This document shows positions 44,373 through 53,562 of a stretch of DNA of 64,000 bases, piece by piece. Origin of the DNA: JABFXX01 sp050184455. Lineage in GTDB: Bacteria > Myxococcota_A > Polyangia > Haliangiales > Haliangiaceae. The DNA lies in NCBI GenBank assembly GCA_050184455.1, contig JBFXAI010000029.1, positions 1 through 64,000 of the forward strand. Direction: 5' to 3'. Numbering within the stretch: position 1 is the stretch's first letter; each line of letters opens with the position of its first letter. The position numbers were made by a program, and so were the translations under genes. The notes below the pieces were generated by a model. That model was not told the DNA's origin. It did not search any database and was given only the letters and a program-made list of their open reading frames with translations.

Positions 44373-47300
44373 CTAGCCGCGAAGCAGTGCAACTCGCCGG
44401 CCGCGGCGCTGGAGCACCCACAACATCCCGAGCAGCAACATGCCGGCGTCGGAGCCGTGGCCAGTGGCACAACCGCCGGACTTACCGCCGCCATCGCCAT
44501 CGCCATCGCCATCGGAATCGCTATCGGGATCCGCGGCAATCGTGATGGTGACCGACGTGGTCTCGGCGACGGTATTGTCAGGTAGCCGCGTGACGGTGAT
44601 CGCCACAGGGTAGTCGCCGGGTGACGCGTTCGCGGCCACGCTGACCTCGAACGCGCCTTCGGCGCCACTGGCGAGCAGGATGTCGGCGTGGTCGGGTGAC
44701 AGTGCGAGCGACGAGGCGAGCGCGACGCGATAGCTGGAGCTGCCGCACGGCGACGGGTCTTGATTGGTCAGCTTGACCGTGTAGCGGTCGGTCGCGACCG
44801 CAGCGACCGTGAGGATCGGCTTGGCGCGCGCACAACCGAGCACGTAGTTGACCTGTGCGCTCGCGGTGAAGTTGGTCGCGGCGGTATTGGTTGCGGTGAT
44901 CGCAAACGCCGTCGACGACGCGAGCAAGCTCGCTGGCGGCGTGACGTCGACATCGAACATCGCGCTCGCACCCGCAGCGATCGCTTGGCTCGGGCTGGTA
45001 GCGGTCCAGCCGCCCGGCACCGCCGACGACAACGCGAATGTCGAGCCACCGCAATCGATGTGATCCTGGTTGGTGACCTGTACCGTGTACCGCAGCGCGA
45101 TCGGCACATCGACGCCCGCCGGTTGGATCGGGCTGACCAGCGGGTTCTGGCGCGTGCACGACGGAACGACCGTGAACGTCGTGGTGTCCGATATCGCGCT
45201 ATGGACCGCGGAGCTGACCTCGAGCGCGACGACATAGTCTGCGGCGGACGCGTCAGCCGGCGCTGTGACGTCGATCGTGAAGTCGACATTGGTTCCCGAG
45301 GCGACGGTGATCGCATCGGTCGCGCCGATCCAACCACTCGGCAACCCGAGGGTTGTGACAAACGTGGTGCTACCGCACGACTCGTCGTAATTGGTCAACG
45401 AAGCGGTGTACTGCAGCGTGGCGCCGCGCACCGCGGTCTGTGAGCTGGGCGACAGTGACAACGTCGGCGCGTTGCGAACGCACGGCGCGATCGTGTAGGT
45501 CGCGTTCGCGGTGGCGCCGGTGGTCTCGGCGCGGGTGAGCTCGGCGGACACGCCGTAGTCACCGACAGCGGTGCCGAGCGGAGAGGTCACCGAGACGGTC
45601 GCGGTCGCCGAGGCACCCGATGCGATCGATTGGCTGGCAGTCGTCACGTCGGTCAGCCACGCCGCAGGACCGGCGCTCGCCACGGTGAACGTCGATGGAT
45701 GACAGCCGACGTCGTTGTTGGTGATCGTCGCGGTATACGAAAGCTCGACGCCTGCGTCGCCGCTCTGCTGCCCCGGCGACAGCGCAAACGACGGCGCGTT
45801 CCGCGTGCATGTCACCGTATAGGTGGCCACGCCGGCGCCAGCCCCGGTACGATTGCTGTACGCCGCGACCGATAGCGGATAGTTGCCGGCCACCAGCGAC
45901 GCCGGCGACGCCACGGTCAGCTCGACGGTCGTCGAAGCGCCCGATGCCAACGTGACCTGTGCTTTGTCGACGTGGCTCGTCCAGCCGGCGCCCGGGACGG
46001 TCCAGCTGAGCCCGAACTGGACCGGCATGCAGCCCGCGTCGTTCCGATTGGTGATCGTCGCGGTGTAGTTGAGCAGACCGCCCGGGCCCGTGCTTTGGGA
46101 CGCCGGGTCGATCACCACCTGCGGCGCGTGAGTCGTGCAGACGACCGTGAACGTCGCCGACGCTTCATTCGAGGTCGCCCAGTCGTCACGGAATGCGCGG
46201 GCGCGAATCGTGATGTTGGCTTCCGCGGCCACTGGGATCGCAGCGCCATACGCGGTGGAGCTCGCAGTGACCGGCGAGCCGTCGGTGGTGTAGCGGATGA
46301 TCGCGCTCGGCGTCGTCGTCGACAGCGTGACGAGCTGGGCGGCGTCGAACGATCCGCCGGGCGGCGAAAATGCCGGTGCTGCCACCGTGCCGGTGACCAC
46401 GTAGGTCGCAGTCGCTTCTGCCGAGTCGAGCCAGTCGGCCTTGAACGCTTTGGCCTTGATCGTCTTCGTAGAGTCGAGGTCCACCGCGATCGCGCTCGTA
46501 TAGATCGCGGAGCTCTCGGTCGGAGCGGACCCATCGGTGGTGTAACGGATCGTCGCGCCTGACGTCGCGGACGACAACACGACGTTCTGGGCGGTGGTGT
46601 ACGTGCCCGCCGCAACGTCGAACGACGGTGTCGCGACCGTGCCAGTCACCACGTAGGTCGCCTCCGCTTCCGACGAATCGAACCAGCCAGCGCGGAACGC
46701 CTTGGCCTTGATCGTCATCGTGGTATTGGCGCCGACGGCGATCGCGGACGTGTAGATCGGCGAGCTCGACGTGGGCGACGAACCGTTGATGGTGTAGCGG
46801 ATCGTCGCGCCCGAGGTCGGAGTCGACAGCTCAACACTCTGAGCGCTGGTGTACGTGCCCGCGAGAACGCTGAACGTCGGCGCCTCGGCGGTTCCGACGA
46901 CCGTATAGACCGCGGACGCGACCGCCGACGGCATGTACATCGGTTTGAACGCCACGGCTTTGATCGTCATCATGGTGTCGATCGGGATCACGATCGGGCT
47001 GCTGTAGGCTGGCGACGACGGCGTCACCATCGAGCCGTTGGTGGTGTAGCGAATCGTCGCGCCAGACGTGGTGGTCGAAAGCACGACGGCCTGTGCGGCG
47101 CCAAACGTTCCGCCGGGAGGACTGAACGTCACTGGGTCGACGCTGGTGATCGTGTAGGTCGCGCTCGCCTGACTCGAGGTGACCCAATCGGTCTTGTACG
47201 CCTTCGCCTTAATGGTCGTGGTCGATCCGCCTGCAACGGTGATCGCACCGCTGTAGATCGGCGAGCTGGTCGTTACCGTCGAACCATCGGTGGTGTAACG

Positions 47301-50300
47301 GATCGTCGCGTCCGCGGTCGCGCTGGCTAACGTGACGCTCTGCGCCGTCGAGTAGCTGCCCCCCGCCGGGCTGAACGTCGGTGTGGCGACCGTGCCAGTG
47401 ACGACGTAGGTCGCACTCGCTTCGCCCGAGTCGGACATTCCCGCTTTGAACGCCTTGGCGTTGATCGTCACCGTCGTATCGAGCGGCACCGTGATCGCGC
47501 CGGCGTACTCGTCGGAGCTCGCCGTGACCGAGGTGCCGTCGGTGGTGTAGCGGATGGTCGCGCCAGCGGTGGTCGTCGACAACGTGACCGTGCGCGCGGT
47601 GGTGTACGTCCCGCCAGGGACGCTGAACGTCGGCGTCGCGACGGTCGAGCTGATCTGATAGGTCGCCGCGACTTCACTCGAGTCGCTCCAGTCGTCCTTG
47701 AATGCCCTGGCCTTGATCGTCATCGTCGTCTCATCGGCCACCGCGATCGGGCTGCTATAGATCGGCGAGCTCGCGGTGACCGTCGAACCATCGGTGGTGT
47801 AGCGGATCGTCGCGCCGGGCGTCGCCGTCGAGATCGCGACATCTTGGGGTGCCGCGAACGACCCGCCGGGCGGATCGAGCTCCGGCGTCGCTACCGTGCC
47901 GGTTACGACGTATGTCGCCGATGCGACGCCGGAGTCGATCCAATCATCCTTGAACGCCTTGGCCGTGATCGTCATCGTGGTGTCGAGCGGAACGGCGATC
48001 GCGCTGTCGTAGATCGGCGACAGCGCGGTGGGGGGCGCGCCGTCGGTGGTGTATCGGATGGTGGCTCCGGCGGTCGCCGTGGTCAGCGTCACCATTTGCG
48101 CGGTCGTGTACGTGCCGCTGGCGATGCCGAACGTCGGGGTCGCAACCGTGCCGGTCACGACATAGGTTGCCGACGCCACGCTCGATGTCGCCCACGAGGT
48201 CTTGAGAGCGATCGCACGGATCGTCGTCGTCGTATTGAGCGGTACGCTGATCGGACTCGCGTATAACGTCGAGCTGCCGGTAGGCGCGGAGCCGTCGGTG
48301 GTGTAACGAATCGTCGCGCCTGGGGTCGTGGTCGCGAGCGAAACCATCTGCGCGGTGGTGTAGGTGTCCGCGGGAATGCTGAAGGTCGGGGCCGCGACGC
48401 TGCCCGTGATCTCGTAGGTCGCGGACGTCTCGGCGGAGGTGGCCCACTCGGTCTTGAACGCCTTGGCTTTGATCACCAGTGTCGCATCGAGCGGTGCCGG
48501 GATCGGCGTCGTGTACGCCAGCGAGCTCGCAGTGGGCGTCGTTCCGTCGACGGTGTAGCGAATGGTCGCGCCGGGGGTGGTGGTCGACAGCGCCACCGAT
48601 TGCGCCGACGTGTAGGTTCCAGCCGGTACGCTGAACGTCGGCGTCGCGACCGTGCCGGTGACCACGTACACCGCAGTGGCTTCGCCCGAGTCAGTCATGC
48701 CGGTTTTGAATGCCCTGGCTTTGAGCGTGGTCGTTGCATCGAGCGGCGGGACGATCGCAGTCGCATAGATCGGTGAGCTCGCGGTCACCGAGGTTCCGTC
48801 GGTGGTGTAGCGAATCGTCGCCCCGGGCGTGGCGGTCGATAGGACGACGTGCGGCGCGCTTGTGTACGTGCCTGCCGGAACGCCGAACGTGGGCGCCGCG
48901 ACCGTGGTGGTGATCTCGTACGTTGCCGATGCTTCCGCGGAGTCGAGCCAATCGGTCTTGAACGCCTTGGTCTTGATCGTCATCGATGAGTCGTTGGGGA
49001 CAATGATCGGCGTTGCGTACACCGGCGAACTCGCGGTGACGGTCGAACCGTTGGTCGTGTAGCGGATGGTGGCGCCTGGCGTGGCGGTCGACAGCGTGAC
49101 GTTCTGTGACGACGTGTATTGGCCGGGATCGGGGGTAAAGGATGGTGTCGCGACGGTACCCGTGACGTTGTAGGTAGCCGCCGCTTCGGCCGAGTCGGTC
49201 CAATCGGTCTTGAATGCCTTGGCCTTGATCGTGGTGGCCGTATTGAGCGGAACACTGATCGCGGAGCTGTAAACCGTCGACGACGACGTCGGAGTGGCGC
49301 CATTGGTGGTGTAGCGAATCGTGGCGCCAGGTGTCGTGGTCGACAGCGTGATGCTCTGCGCGGTGGTGTACGTGCCTTGCGGAACACTGAACGACGGCGC
49401 TGCGACCGTGCCGGTGACGTTATAGCTGGCGGTGGTCTCGGCGGACTCGGTCCAATCGGTCTTGAACGCCTTCGCCTTGATCGTGGTGAGCGTGTTGAGC
49501 GGGACGCTGATCGCGGAGCTGTAGACCGTCGACGACGAGGTCGGCGTCGTGCCATTGGTGGTGTAGCGGATCGTGGCGCCGGAGGTCGTAGTCGACAGCG
49601 TGACGCTCTGCGCGGTGGTGTACGTTCCAGCGACCGGAGTCATGGTCGGCGCTGCGACCGTGCCGGTGACGTTATAGGTGGCGGTGGTCTCGGCGGACTC
49701 GATCCAATCGGTCTTGAACGCCTTGGCCTTGATCGTGGTGACCGCGTTGAGCGGGACGCTGATCGCGGAGCTGTAGGCCGTCGACGACGAGGTCGGCGTC
49801 GTGCCATTGGTGGTGTAACGGATCGTAGCGCCGGAGGTCGTAGTCGACAGGGTGATGCTCTGCGCGGTGGTGTACGTGCCGGCGACTGGAGTCATGGTCG
49901 GAGCCGCGACCGTGCCGGTGATGTTGTACGCGGCCGAGGCTTCGGCGGAGTCGGCCCAGTCGGTCTTGAACGCCTTCGCCTTGATCGTGGTGACCGCGTT
50001 GAGCGGAACGCTGATCGCGGCGCTGTAGACCGTCGACGACGACGTCGGGGTGGTGCCATTGGTGGTGTAGCGAATGGTGGCGCCTGACGTCGTGGTCGAC
50101 AGGGTGACGCTCTGCGCGGTGGTGTACGTTCCAGCGACCGGAGTCATCGTCGGCGTCGCGACCGTACCGGTGACCTCATACGTGGCGGTCGCCTCGCTCG
50201 AGGTGACCAGGCCGGTCTTGAACGCCTTGGCCTTGATCGTTCGGGTCGTGTTGAGCGGGATCGAGATCGCCGACGAGTAGACCGTGGAGCTGGACGTCGG

Positions 50301-51809
50301 AGTCGTGCCGTCGGTGGTGTAGCGGATCGTCGCACCCGACGTTCCGACCGACAGCGACACGCTCTGTGCCGATGTGTACTTCCCAGCTGCAACGCTAAAC
50401 GTCGGTGTCGACACGCTGAGCGTCGCGATCGCCGCATTGATGTTGATGCGCTTCATCGTGCGATCGGGCTCCGGCTCGGTGTCGAGCACGGAGGTGCCGG
50501 TGTTCTTCAGCGCCGTCAGCCCTTCGGTGACCGTCATGTCCGACTTCGCCGAGCGCATCACAGCGAATGCGCCAGAGACGTGTGGTGTCGCCATCGAGGT
50601 GCCGCTCTTGGATCCCGTCGCGATCGTGCTGCTGGTGACGGCCGCGGTCACGTCGAAACCTGGTGCGACCAGATCGACGAAGCTCGCGCGGTTGGAGAAC
50701 TCAGCGATCCCGTCGGAGTCGGTCGTCGCGGCGACGCTGACCGTGTTCGAGATGCAGGCCGGACTGCCGATCGTGTCCGGTTCACCGTCGTTTCCGGTTG
50801 CCACGACGGTGGCGATGCCGAGCGAGCTGAGGTTGCTGATCACCGACTTGATCGACGCGTGCGAGCTGTCGCACTCGGAGGTGTACTCGCCGCCGCCCAG
50901 GCTCATATTGGCGGCGGCGATCGCGACGCCGCTCTGAGCGAGCGTCTGCACGCGCAACAGGCCCTCGAGGTAGTCCGAGTTGAACGTCAACACGCACGGC
51001 GTGATCGCGCCGCAGTAGGTAGTGCTCGTGAATTGCGAGAACACCTGGATCGCGATCAGGTTCGCACCCTTGGCGACACCGGAGTGGGTCGCGTTCGACG
51101 AGGTTGCAATCGCGGCGACGTGGGTGCCGTGATCGCAGCCGGAGATCGCGGTCGAGCAGTTAACGCCCGAATCGGTGGCGGTCGAGGACTGCACACCGCC
51201 CGGGCACAGCGACGTCGCGGTGTAGGTCGCGTCGGTGGTCGAGTAGCAGGCCTCGTATTGCACCTTGCCGGAGAGGTGCGTATGGGTCTTCATCACGCCG
51301 GTGTCGAGCACCGCGACGTAGTAGCCGCTCCCGGTCCAGCCGTTGGCCCACGCATTGGTGGCCTGGATCAGCGGAGTCGTGGTGTTCAACAGCGGCCTGT
51401 TGAGCGCGTCTTCCTCGATCGTAGAGATCTCTGGATCGTCGACCAGCGCATCGAGGCCGTGCTCGTCGTCGACGTTGACCACCAGGTACGGGACCGACTC
51501 GAACGACTTGAGAAACCGTACCGACGACGGAAAGCGATCGCGTACGGTGCGCTGTGCCTTCGCGATGCCGTCGCGTTGCGCGAACCGCGCCGGCAATGAC
51601 AGCTTGCCCTCGGGCTCGAACTCGGTCTTCACTCCGACGATCAGCCGCACGTGGCCGCGCGTGTGTAGCGCAGGAATCAAGGTGGTGGCCGCGGTGCGCT
51701 TGGCGCTGGGTACGCCGGCCTCAGGCGACGGCTGTGATTCGGGGACGCCACACGCGGCGATCACCGCAACGACGATCAGCCGGGCAGCACCCGGATACGC
51801 CCTCGACAT
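44373..51809 (-). CDS. giant subtilisin-like protease with 17 chitobiase-C-terminal-type repeats and MYXO-CTERM-like tail
   Basis: The protein has 2478 residues. A signal peptide with lipobox IAAC (Cys20) precedes an I9-type propeptide (about 52-140). The S8 catalytic domain has Asp169 (AVLDTGV), His230 (CDHGTHVA), Asn340 (ATGNDG) and Ser405 (GTSMATPHVSG). Residues 468-1895 are 17 tandem ~84-residue modules of CHB_HEX_C type (GATIRYTTDG...TIKAKAFKT). Residues 1896-2420 are five ~108-residue NEW3-like sandwiches with conserved cysteines. The end is acidic Asp/Gly-rich, then GGCATGHGS, a hydrophobic helix and RRGRR, the MYXO-CTERM sorting pattern. It is a surface-anchored or released degradative protease with a very long stalk. 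Confidence 0.9.
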   Translation of the reverse strand: MSRAYPGAARLIVVAVIAACGVPESQPSPEAGVPSAKRTAATTLIPALHTRGHVRLIVGVKTEFEPEGKLSLPARFAQRDGIAKAQRTVRDRFPSSVRFLKSFESVPYLVVNVDDEHGLDALVDDPEISTIEEDALNRPLLNTTTPLIQATNAWANGWTGSGYYVAVLDTGVMKTHTHLSGKVQYEACYSTTDATYTATSLCPGGVQSSTATDSGVNCSTAISGCDHGTHVAAIATSSNATHSGVAKGANLIAIQVFSQFTSTTYCGAITPCVLTFNSDYLEGLLRVQTLAQSGVAIAAANMSLGGGEYTSECDSSHASIKSVISNLSSLGIATVVATGNDGEPDTIGSPACISNTVSVAATTDSDGIAEFSNRASFVDLVAPGFDVTAAVTSSTIATGSKSGTSMATPHVSGAFAVMRSAKSDMTVTEGLTALKNTGTSVLDTEPEPDRTMKRININAAIATLSVSTPTFSVAAGKYTSAQSVSLSVGTSGATIRYTTDGTTPTSSSTVYSSAISIPLNTTRTIKAKAFKTGLVTSSEATATYEVTGTVATPTMTPVAGTYTTAQSVTLSTTTSGATIRYTTNGTTPTSSSTVYSAAISVPLNAVTTIKAKAFKTDWADSAEASAAYNITGTVAAPTMTPVAGTYTTAQSITLSTTTSGATIRYTTNGTTPTSSSTAYSSAISVPLNAVTTIKAKAFKTDWIESAETTATYNVTGTVAAPTMTPVAGTYTTAQSVTLSTTTSGATIRYTTNGTTPTSSSTVYSSAISVPLNTLTTIKAKAFKTDWTESAETTASYNVTGTVAAPSFSVPQGTYTTAQSITLSTTTPGATIRYTTNGATPTSSSTVYSSAISVPLNTATTIKAKAFKTDWTDSAEAAATYNVTGTVATPSFTPDPGQYTSSQNVTLSTATPGATIRYTTNGSTVTASSPVYATPIIVPNDSSMTIKTKAFKTDWLDSAEASATYEITTTVAAPTFGVPAGTYTSAPHVVLSTATPGATIRYTTDGTSVTASSPIYATAIVPPLDATTTLKARAFKTGMTDSGEATAVYVVTGTVATPTFSVPAGTYTSAQSVALSTTTPGATIRYTVDGTTPTASSLAYTTPIPAPLDATLVIKAKAFKTEWATSAETSATYEITGSVAAPTFSIPADTYTTAQMVSLATTTPGATIRYTTDGSAPTGSSTLYASPISVPLNTTTTIRAIALKTSWATSSVASATYVVTGTVATPTFGIASGTYTTAQMVTLTTATAGATIRYTTDGAPPTALSPIYDSAIAVPLDTTMTITAKAFKDDWIDSGVASATYVVTGTVATPELDPPGGSFAAPQDVAISTATPGATIRYTTDGSTVTASSPIYSSPIAVADETTMTIKARAFKDDWSDSSEVAATYQISSTVATPTFSVPGGTYTTARTVTLSTTTAGATIRYTTDGTSVTASSDEYAGAITVPLDTTVTINAKAFKAGMSDSGEASATYVVTGTVATPTFSPAGGSYSTAQSVTLASATADATIRYTTDGSTVTTSSPIYSGAITVAGGSTTTIKAKAYKTDWVTSSQASATYTITSVDPVTFSPPGGTFGAAQAVVLSTTTSGATIRYTTNGSMVTPSSPAYSSPIVIPIDTMMTIKAVAFKPMYMPSAVASAVYTVVGTAEAPTFSVLAGTYTSAQSVELSTPTSGATIRYTINGSSPTSSSPIYTSAIAVGANTTMTIKAKAFRAGWFDSSEAEATYVVTGTVATPSFDVAAGTYTTAQNVVLSSATSGATIRYTTDGSAPTESSAIYTSAIAVDLDSTKTIKAKAFKADWLDSAEATATYVVTGTVAAPAFSPPGGSFDAAQLVTLSTTTPSAIIRYTTDGSPVTASSTAYGAAIPVAAEANITIRARAFRDDWATSNEASATFTVVCTTHAPQVVIDPASQSTGPGGLLNYTATITNRNDAGCMPVQFGLSWTVPGAGWTSHVDKAQVTLASGASTTVELTVASPASLVAGNYPLSVAAYSNRTGAGAGVATYTVTCTRNAPSFALSPGQQSGDAGVELSYTATITNNDVGCHPSTFTVASAGPAAWLTDVTTASQSIASGASATATVSVTSPLGTAVGDYGVSAELTRAETTGATANATYTIAPCVRNAPTLSLSPSSQTAVRGATLQYTASLTNYDESCGSTTFVTTLGLPSGWIGATDAITVASGTNVDFTIDVTAPADASAADYVVALEVSSAVHSAISDTTTFTVVPSCTRQNPLVSPIQPAGVDVPIALRYTVQVTNQDHIDCGGSTFALSSAVPGGWTATSPSQAIAAGASAMFDVDVTPPASLLASSTAFAITATNTAATNFTASAQVNYVLGCARAKPILTVAAVATDRYTVKLTNQDPSPCGSSSYRVALASSLALSPDHADILLASGAEGAFEVSVAANASPGDYPVAITVTRLPDNTVAETTSVTITIAADPDSDSDGDGDGDGGGKSGGCATGHGSDAGMLLLGMLWVLQRRGRRVALLRG
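46126..50408 (-). repeat. 17 tandem 252-bp coding repeats
   Basis: The array encodes the chitobiase-C-terminal-type modules of the protease. The unit length is very regular: 4283 bp for 17 units. Units 2-5 (about 49150-50156) are far more alike at DNA level than the rest; the segment around TGCGCGGTGGTGTACGT recurs almost unchanged at about 49611, 49863 and 50115. Older units have drifted. This indicates expansion by recent unequal crossover at the protease-proximal end. Confidence 0.93.
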
Positions 51810-52070
51810 AGCTCATCAGCGTATCGACCACGTACCAGGCAGGTGGGTACACGACGGGTAGATCGCGGCCGGGAGCTCCGGCTAATGCGGTGGAAATGCG
51901 GGCTGCACCGACCACGGCGATGATGTAGGAGTGAGGTGATTGCCGGGTCGAGGATCGCCGGCGCGCGCGAGCGCGCGGTGTGCGCCGCGCAAACGCGACC
52001 GATTGCTCGCGCTCCCGCTATCACTCGCCAGTCGAACGGTCGAGTGTACGGGCGAGCAAAGGAGGCTGCG
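51810..52070. other. 261-bp divergent intergenic region
   Basis: This region separates the protease gene (minus) from the VOC gene (plus) and should contain both promoters. I see no long inverted repeat or clear -35/-10 pair. A short GGGTAC at 51845-51850 is not part of a GTACCC-N3-GGGTAC palindrome. The ribosome-binding site AAAGGAGG of the VOC gene is at its right end (52058-52065). Confidence 0.5.
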
Positions 52071-52844
52071 ATGGCGACGATTCCAACCGGCAGGTTCGTG
52101 TGGTTCGAGTACGTGTCCAAAGACGAGCGGAAGGCCCAAGCGTTTCTTGGCGAGCTGTTCAACTGGAGGACAAAACCGGCGCAGATGGCACACGGGACGT
52201 ACTCGATGATCGAGCACGCGGGCGACACGATCGGCGGTTACATGCAGCCGGTCCCCGGCGGCATGCTGCATCCACATTGGTTGCCTCATCTTCAGGTGGT
52301 GAACGCAAAGGACACGGTAACCCGCGTCAAGGCAGCGGGCGGCAAGGTCGTGAAGGAGCCGTTCAAGGTGGCGGACATGGGGATGATGGCCGTCGTTCAC
52401 GATCCGTTCGGTGCCGAGCTCGCGCTGTGGCAGCCGCTCAAACCCGAGGATGCCGGTGGCGACTACAAAGGTATCGATGGCACGTGGGTATGGAACGAGC
52501 TCTACGCGCAGGACATCGACCGCACGTTGGGGTTCTACAAGACGATCGGCGGATTCGACGTAGAGCGGATGCCGACGCAGGGCGGGGGCCCTGGCCCTGC
52601 GCGTTACGAGATCTTGAAGACCGACGGGGTCGGTCGCGGCGGCGTCATGACATTGCCTGGGGTGCCACAGATGTGGATGCCTTACGTCAAGGTCGGTGAC
52701 ACCGACGCGACGGTCGACAAGGCCAAGCGACTCGGCGCGACCCTCAAGATGCCCGTCGAGACCGTGCCGGGTGCTGGACGGATGGCGGTGATCATCGACC
52801 CGATGGGGGCGCCGCTCGGTCTGTTGAAACCATCGCCGGCGTGA
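52071..52844 (+). CDS. two-domain VOC (glyoxalase-like) protein
   Basis: The 257-residue cytoplasmic protein is made of two vicinal-oxygen-chelate domains. The first runs about 5-122 (GRFVWFEYVSKDERKAQ, then HDPFGAELALWQP) and the second about 135-257 (GTWVWNELYAQDIDRTLGFY, then IIDPMGAPLGLLKP). The motif D-P-(F/M)-G-A at each end is typical of the YdeR/CFP30-like branch, often annotated as a hydroxylase-like or antibiotic-associated protein. Which residues bind metal is unclear. The start is certain: AAAGGAGG, 5 nt before the ATG. The DoxX-like gene follows after 28 bp in the same direction. Confidence 0.85.
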   Translation: MATIPTGRFVWFEYVSKDERKAQAFLGELFNWRTKPAQMAHGTYSMIEHAGDTIGGYMQPVPGGMLHPHWLPHLQVVNAKDTVTRVKAAGGKVVKEPFKVADMGMMAVVHDPFGAELALWQPLKPEDAGGDYKGIDGTWVWNELYAQDIDRTLGFYKTIGGFDVERMPTQGGGPGPARYEILKTDGVGRGGVMTLPGVPQMWMPYVKVGDTDATVDKAKRLGATLKMPVETVPGAGRMAVIIDPMGAPLGLLKPSPA

Positions 52845-52872
52845 GGGTGAGCTCTGGGAGTAGGATGCCGGC

Positions 52873-53562
52873 ATGATCGCGAGGATCGTCCGCCGCGCGC
52901 GCCAGCTCCGCTGGCTCAACGTCGCGGTGGTCAACCTCCGATTCTTGATCGGTTTTGCATTCGTACCAGCGGCGCTCAAGAAGGTGCTCGACCAACCGTT
53001 CACGGATCCAGCGAATCGCGGGCGATTCCATGATTTCCTTCACGCGTTTCATGCCACCGGTTGGTTCTATGCGTTCGTCGGAATCATGCAGCTCACCGCT
53101 GCGATCTTGCTGTGCACCCAGCGGTTCGCGACCCTCGGCGCGGTGATCGCGCTGCCGATCCTGACCGCGATTACTGCGTTCTGCTGGAGCACGCAGGTCT
53201 ATCCGACCGCGTCGATCGCGACGCTGATGTGGCTGGGAACGATCGGTCTACTGGTGTGGGATCTCGAAAAATGGCGAACCGTGCTCGCACGCGACGATCG
53301 TCGATCCGACGTTGCGATCACTCCGATCGAAGCGCCGATCGATCTGACGCTGTGGGCGCGCTGCGGCGCGGCGATCATCGCGCTCTACCTCGGCACGGCG
53401 CTGGCTCGCGGCGGGGTGTATCGGCCGCGTGGCATTGAGCTCGGTGAGCCGGCGTTCTACGTGCTGCCCGCGGTGATGATGTTGCCGATCATCACGTTCG
53501 TGATCGATCAGCGCCGCGCGCGAGGCGTCACTCGAGCCCGAGCTGCTTCGCCAGGAACGTGA
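52873..53562 (+). CDS. DoxX-like integral membrane protein
   Basis: The 229-residue protein has about four to six membrane helices: VAVVNLRFLIGFAFVPAALKK, TGWFYAFVGIMQLTAAILLC, TLGAVIALPILTAITAFCW, TLMWLGTIGLLVW, then AAIIALYLGTAL and VLPAVMMLPIITFVI. The G-x-x-x-x-x-A-L-K-K start and the G-W-x-Y-x-x-x-G-x-x-Q-L turn match DoxX/DoxD-like proteins. These are implicated in quinol or thiosulfate redox chemistry, but most members are unassigned. It is likely co-transcribed with the VOC gene. Its final 35 bp overlap the end of the convergent peptidase gene. Confidence 0.7.
   Translation: MIARIVRRARQLRWLNVAVVNLRFLIGFAFVPAALKKVLDQPFTDPANRGRFHDFLHAFHATGWFYAFVGIMQLTAAILLCTQRFATLGAVIALPILTAITAFCWSTQVYPTASIATLMWLGTIGLLVWDLEKWRTVLARDDRRSDVAITPIEAPIDLTLWARCGAAIIALYLGTALARGGVYRPRGIELGEPAFYVLPAVMMLPIITFVIDQRRARGVTRARAASPGT

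Noticed and set aside
49119..50087. 322-residue plus-strand frame over the protease repeats
   Set aside because: It is the mirror of the repeat units, Gly/Arg-rich, without independent coding evidence.
44540..50408. Regular repeats that could be mistaken for a CRISPR array or satellite DNA
   Set aside because: Units are 252 bp, in frame, and encode a recognisable protein module; there are no short repeats with unique spacers.
50580..51599. 339-residue plus-strand frame opposite the protease catalytic domain
   Set aside because: The minus strand carries an intact subtilisin triad, so this frame is a shadow.
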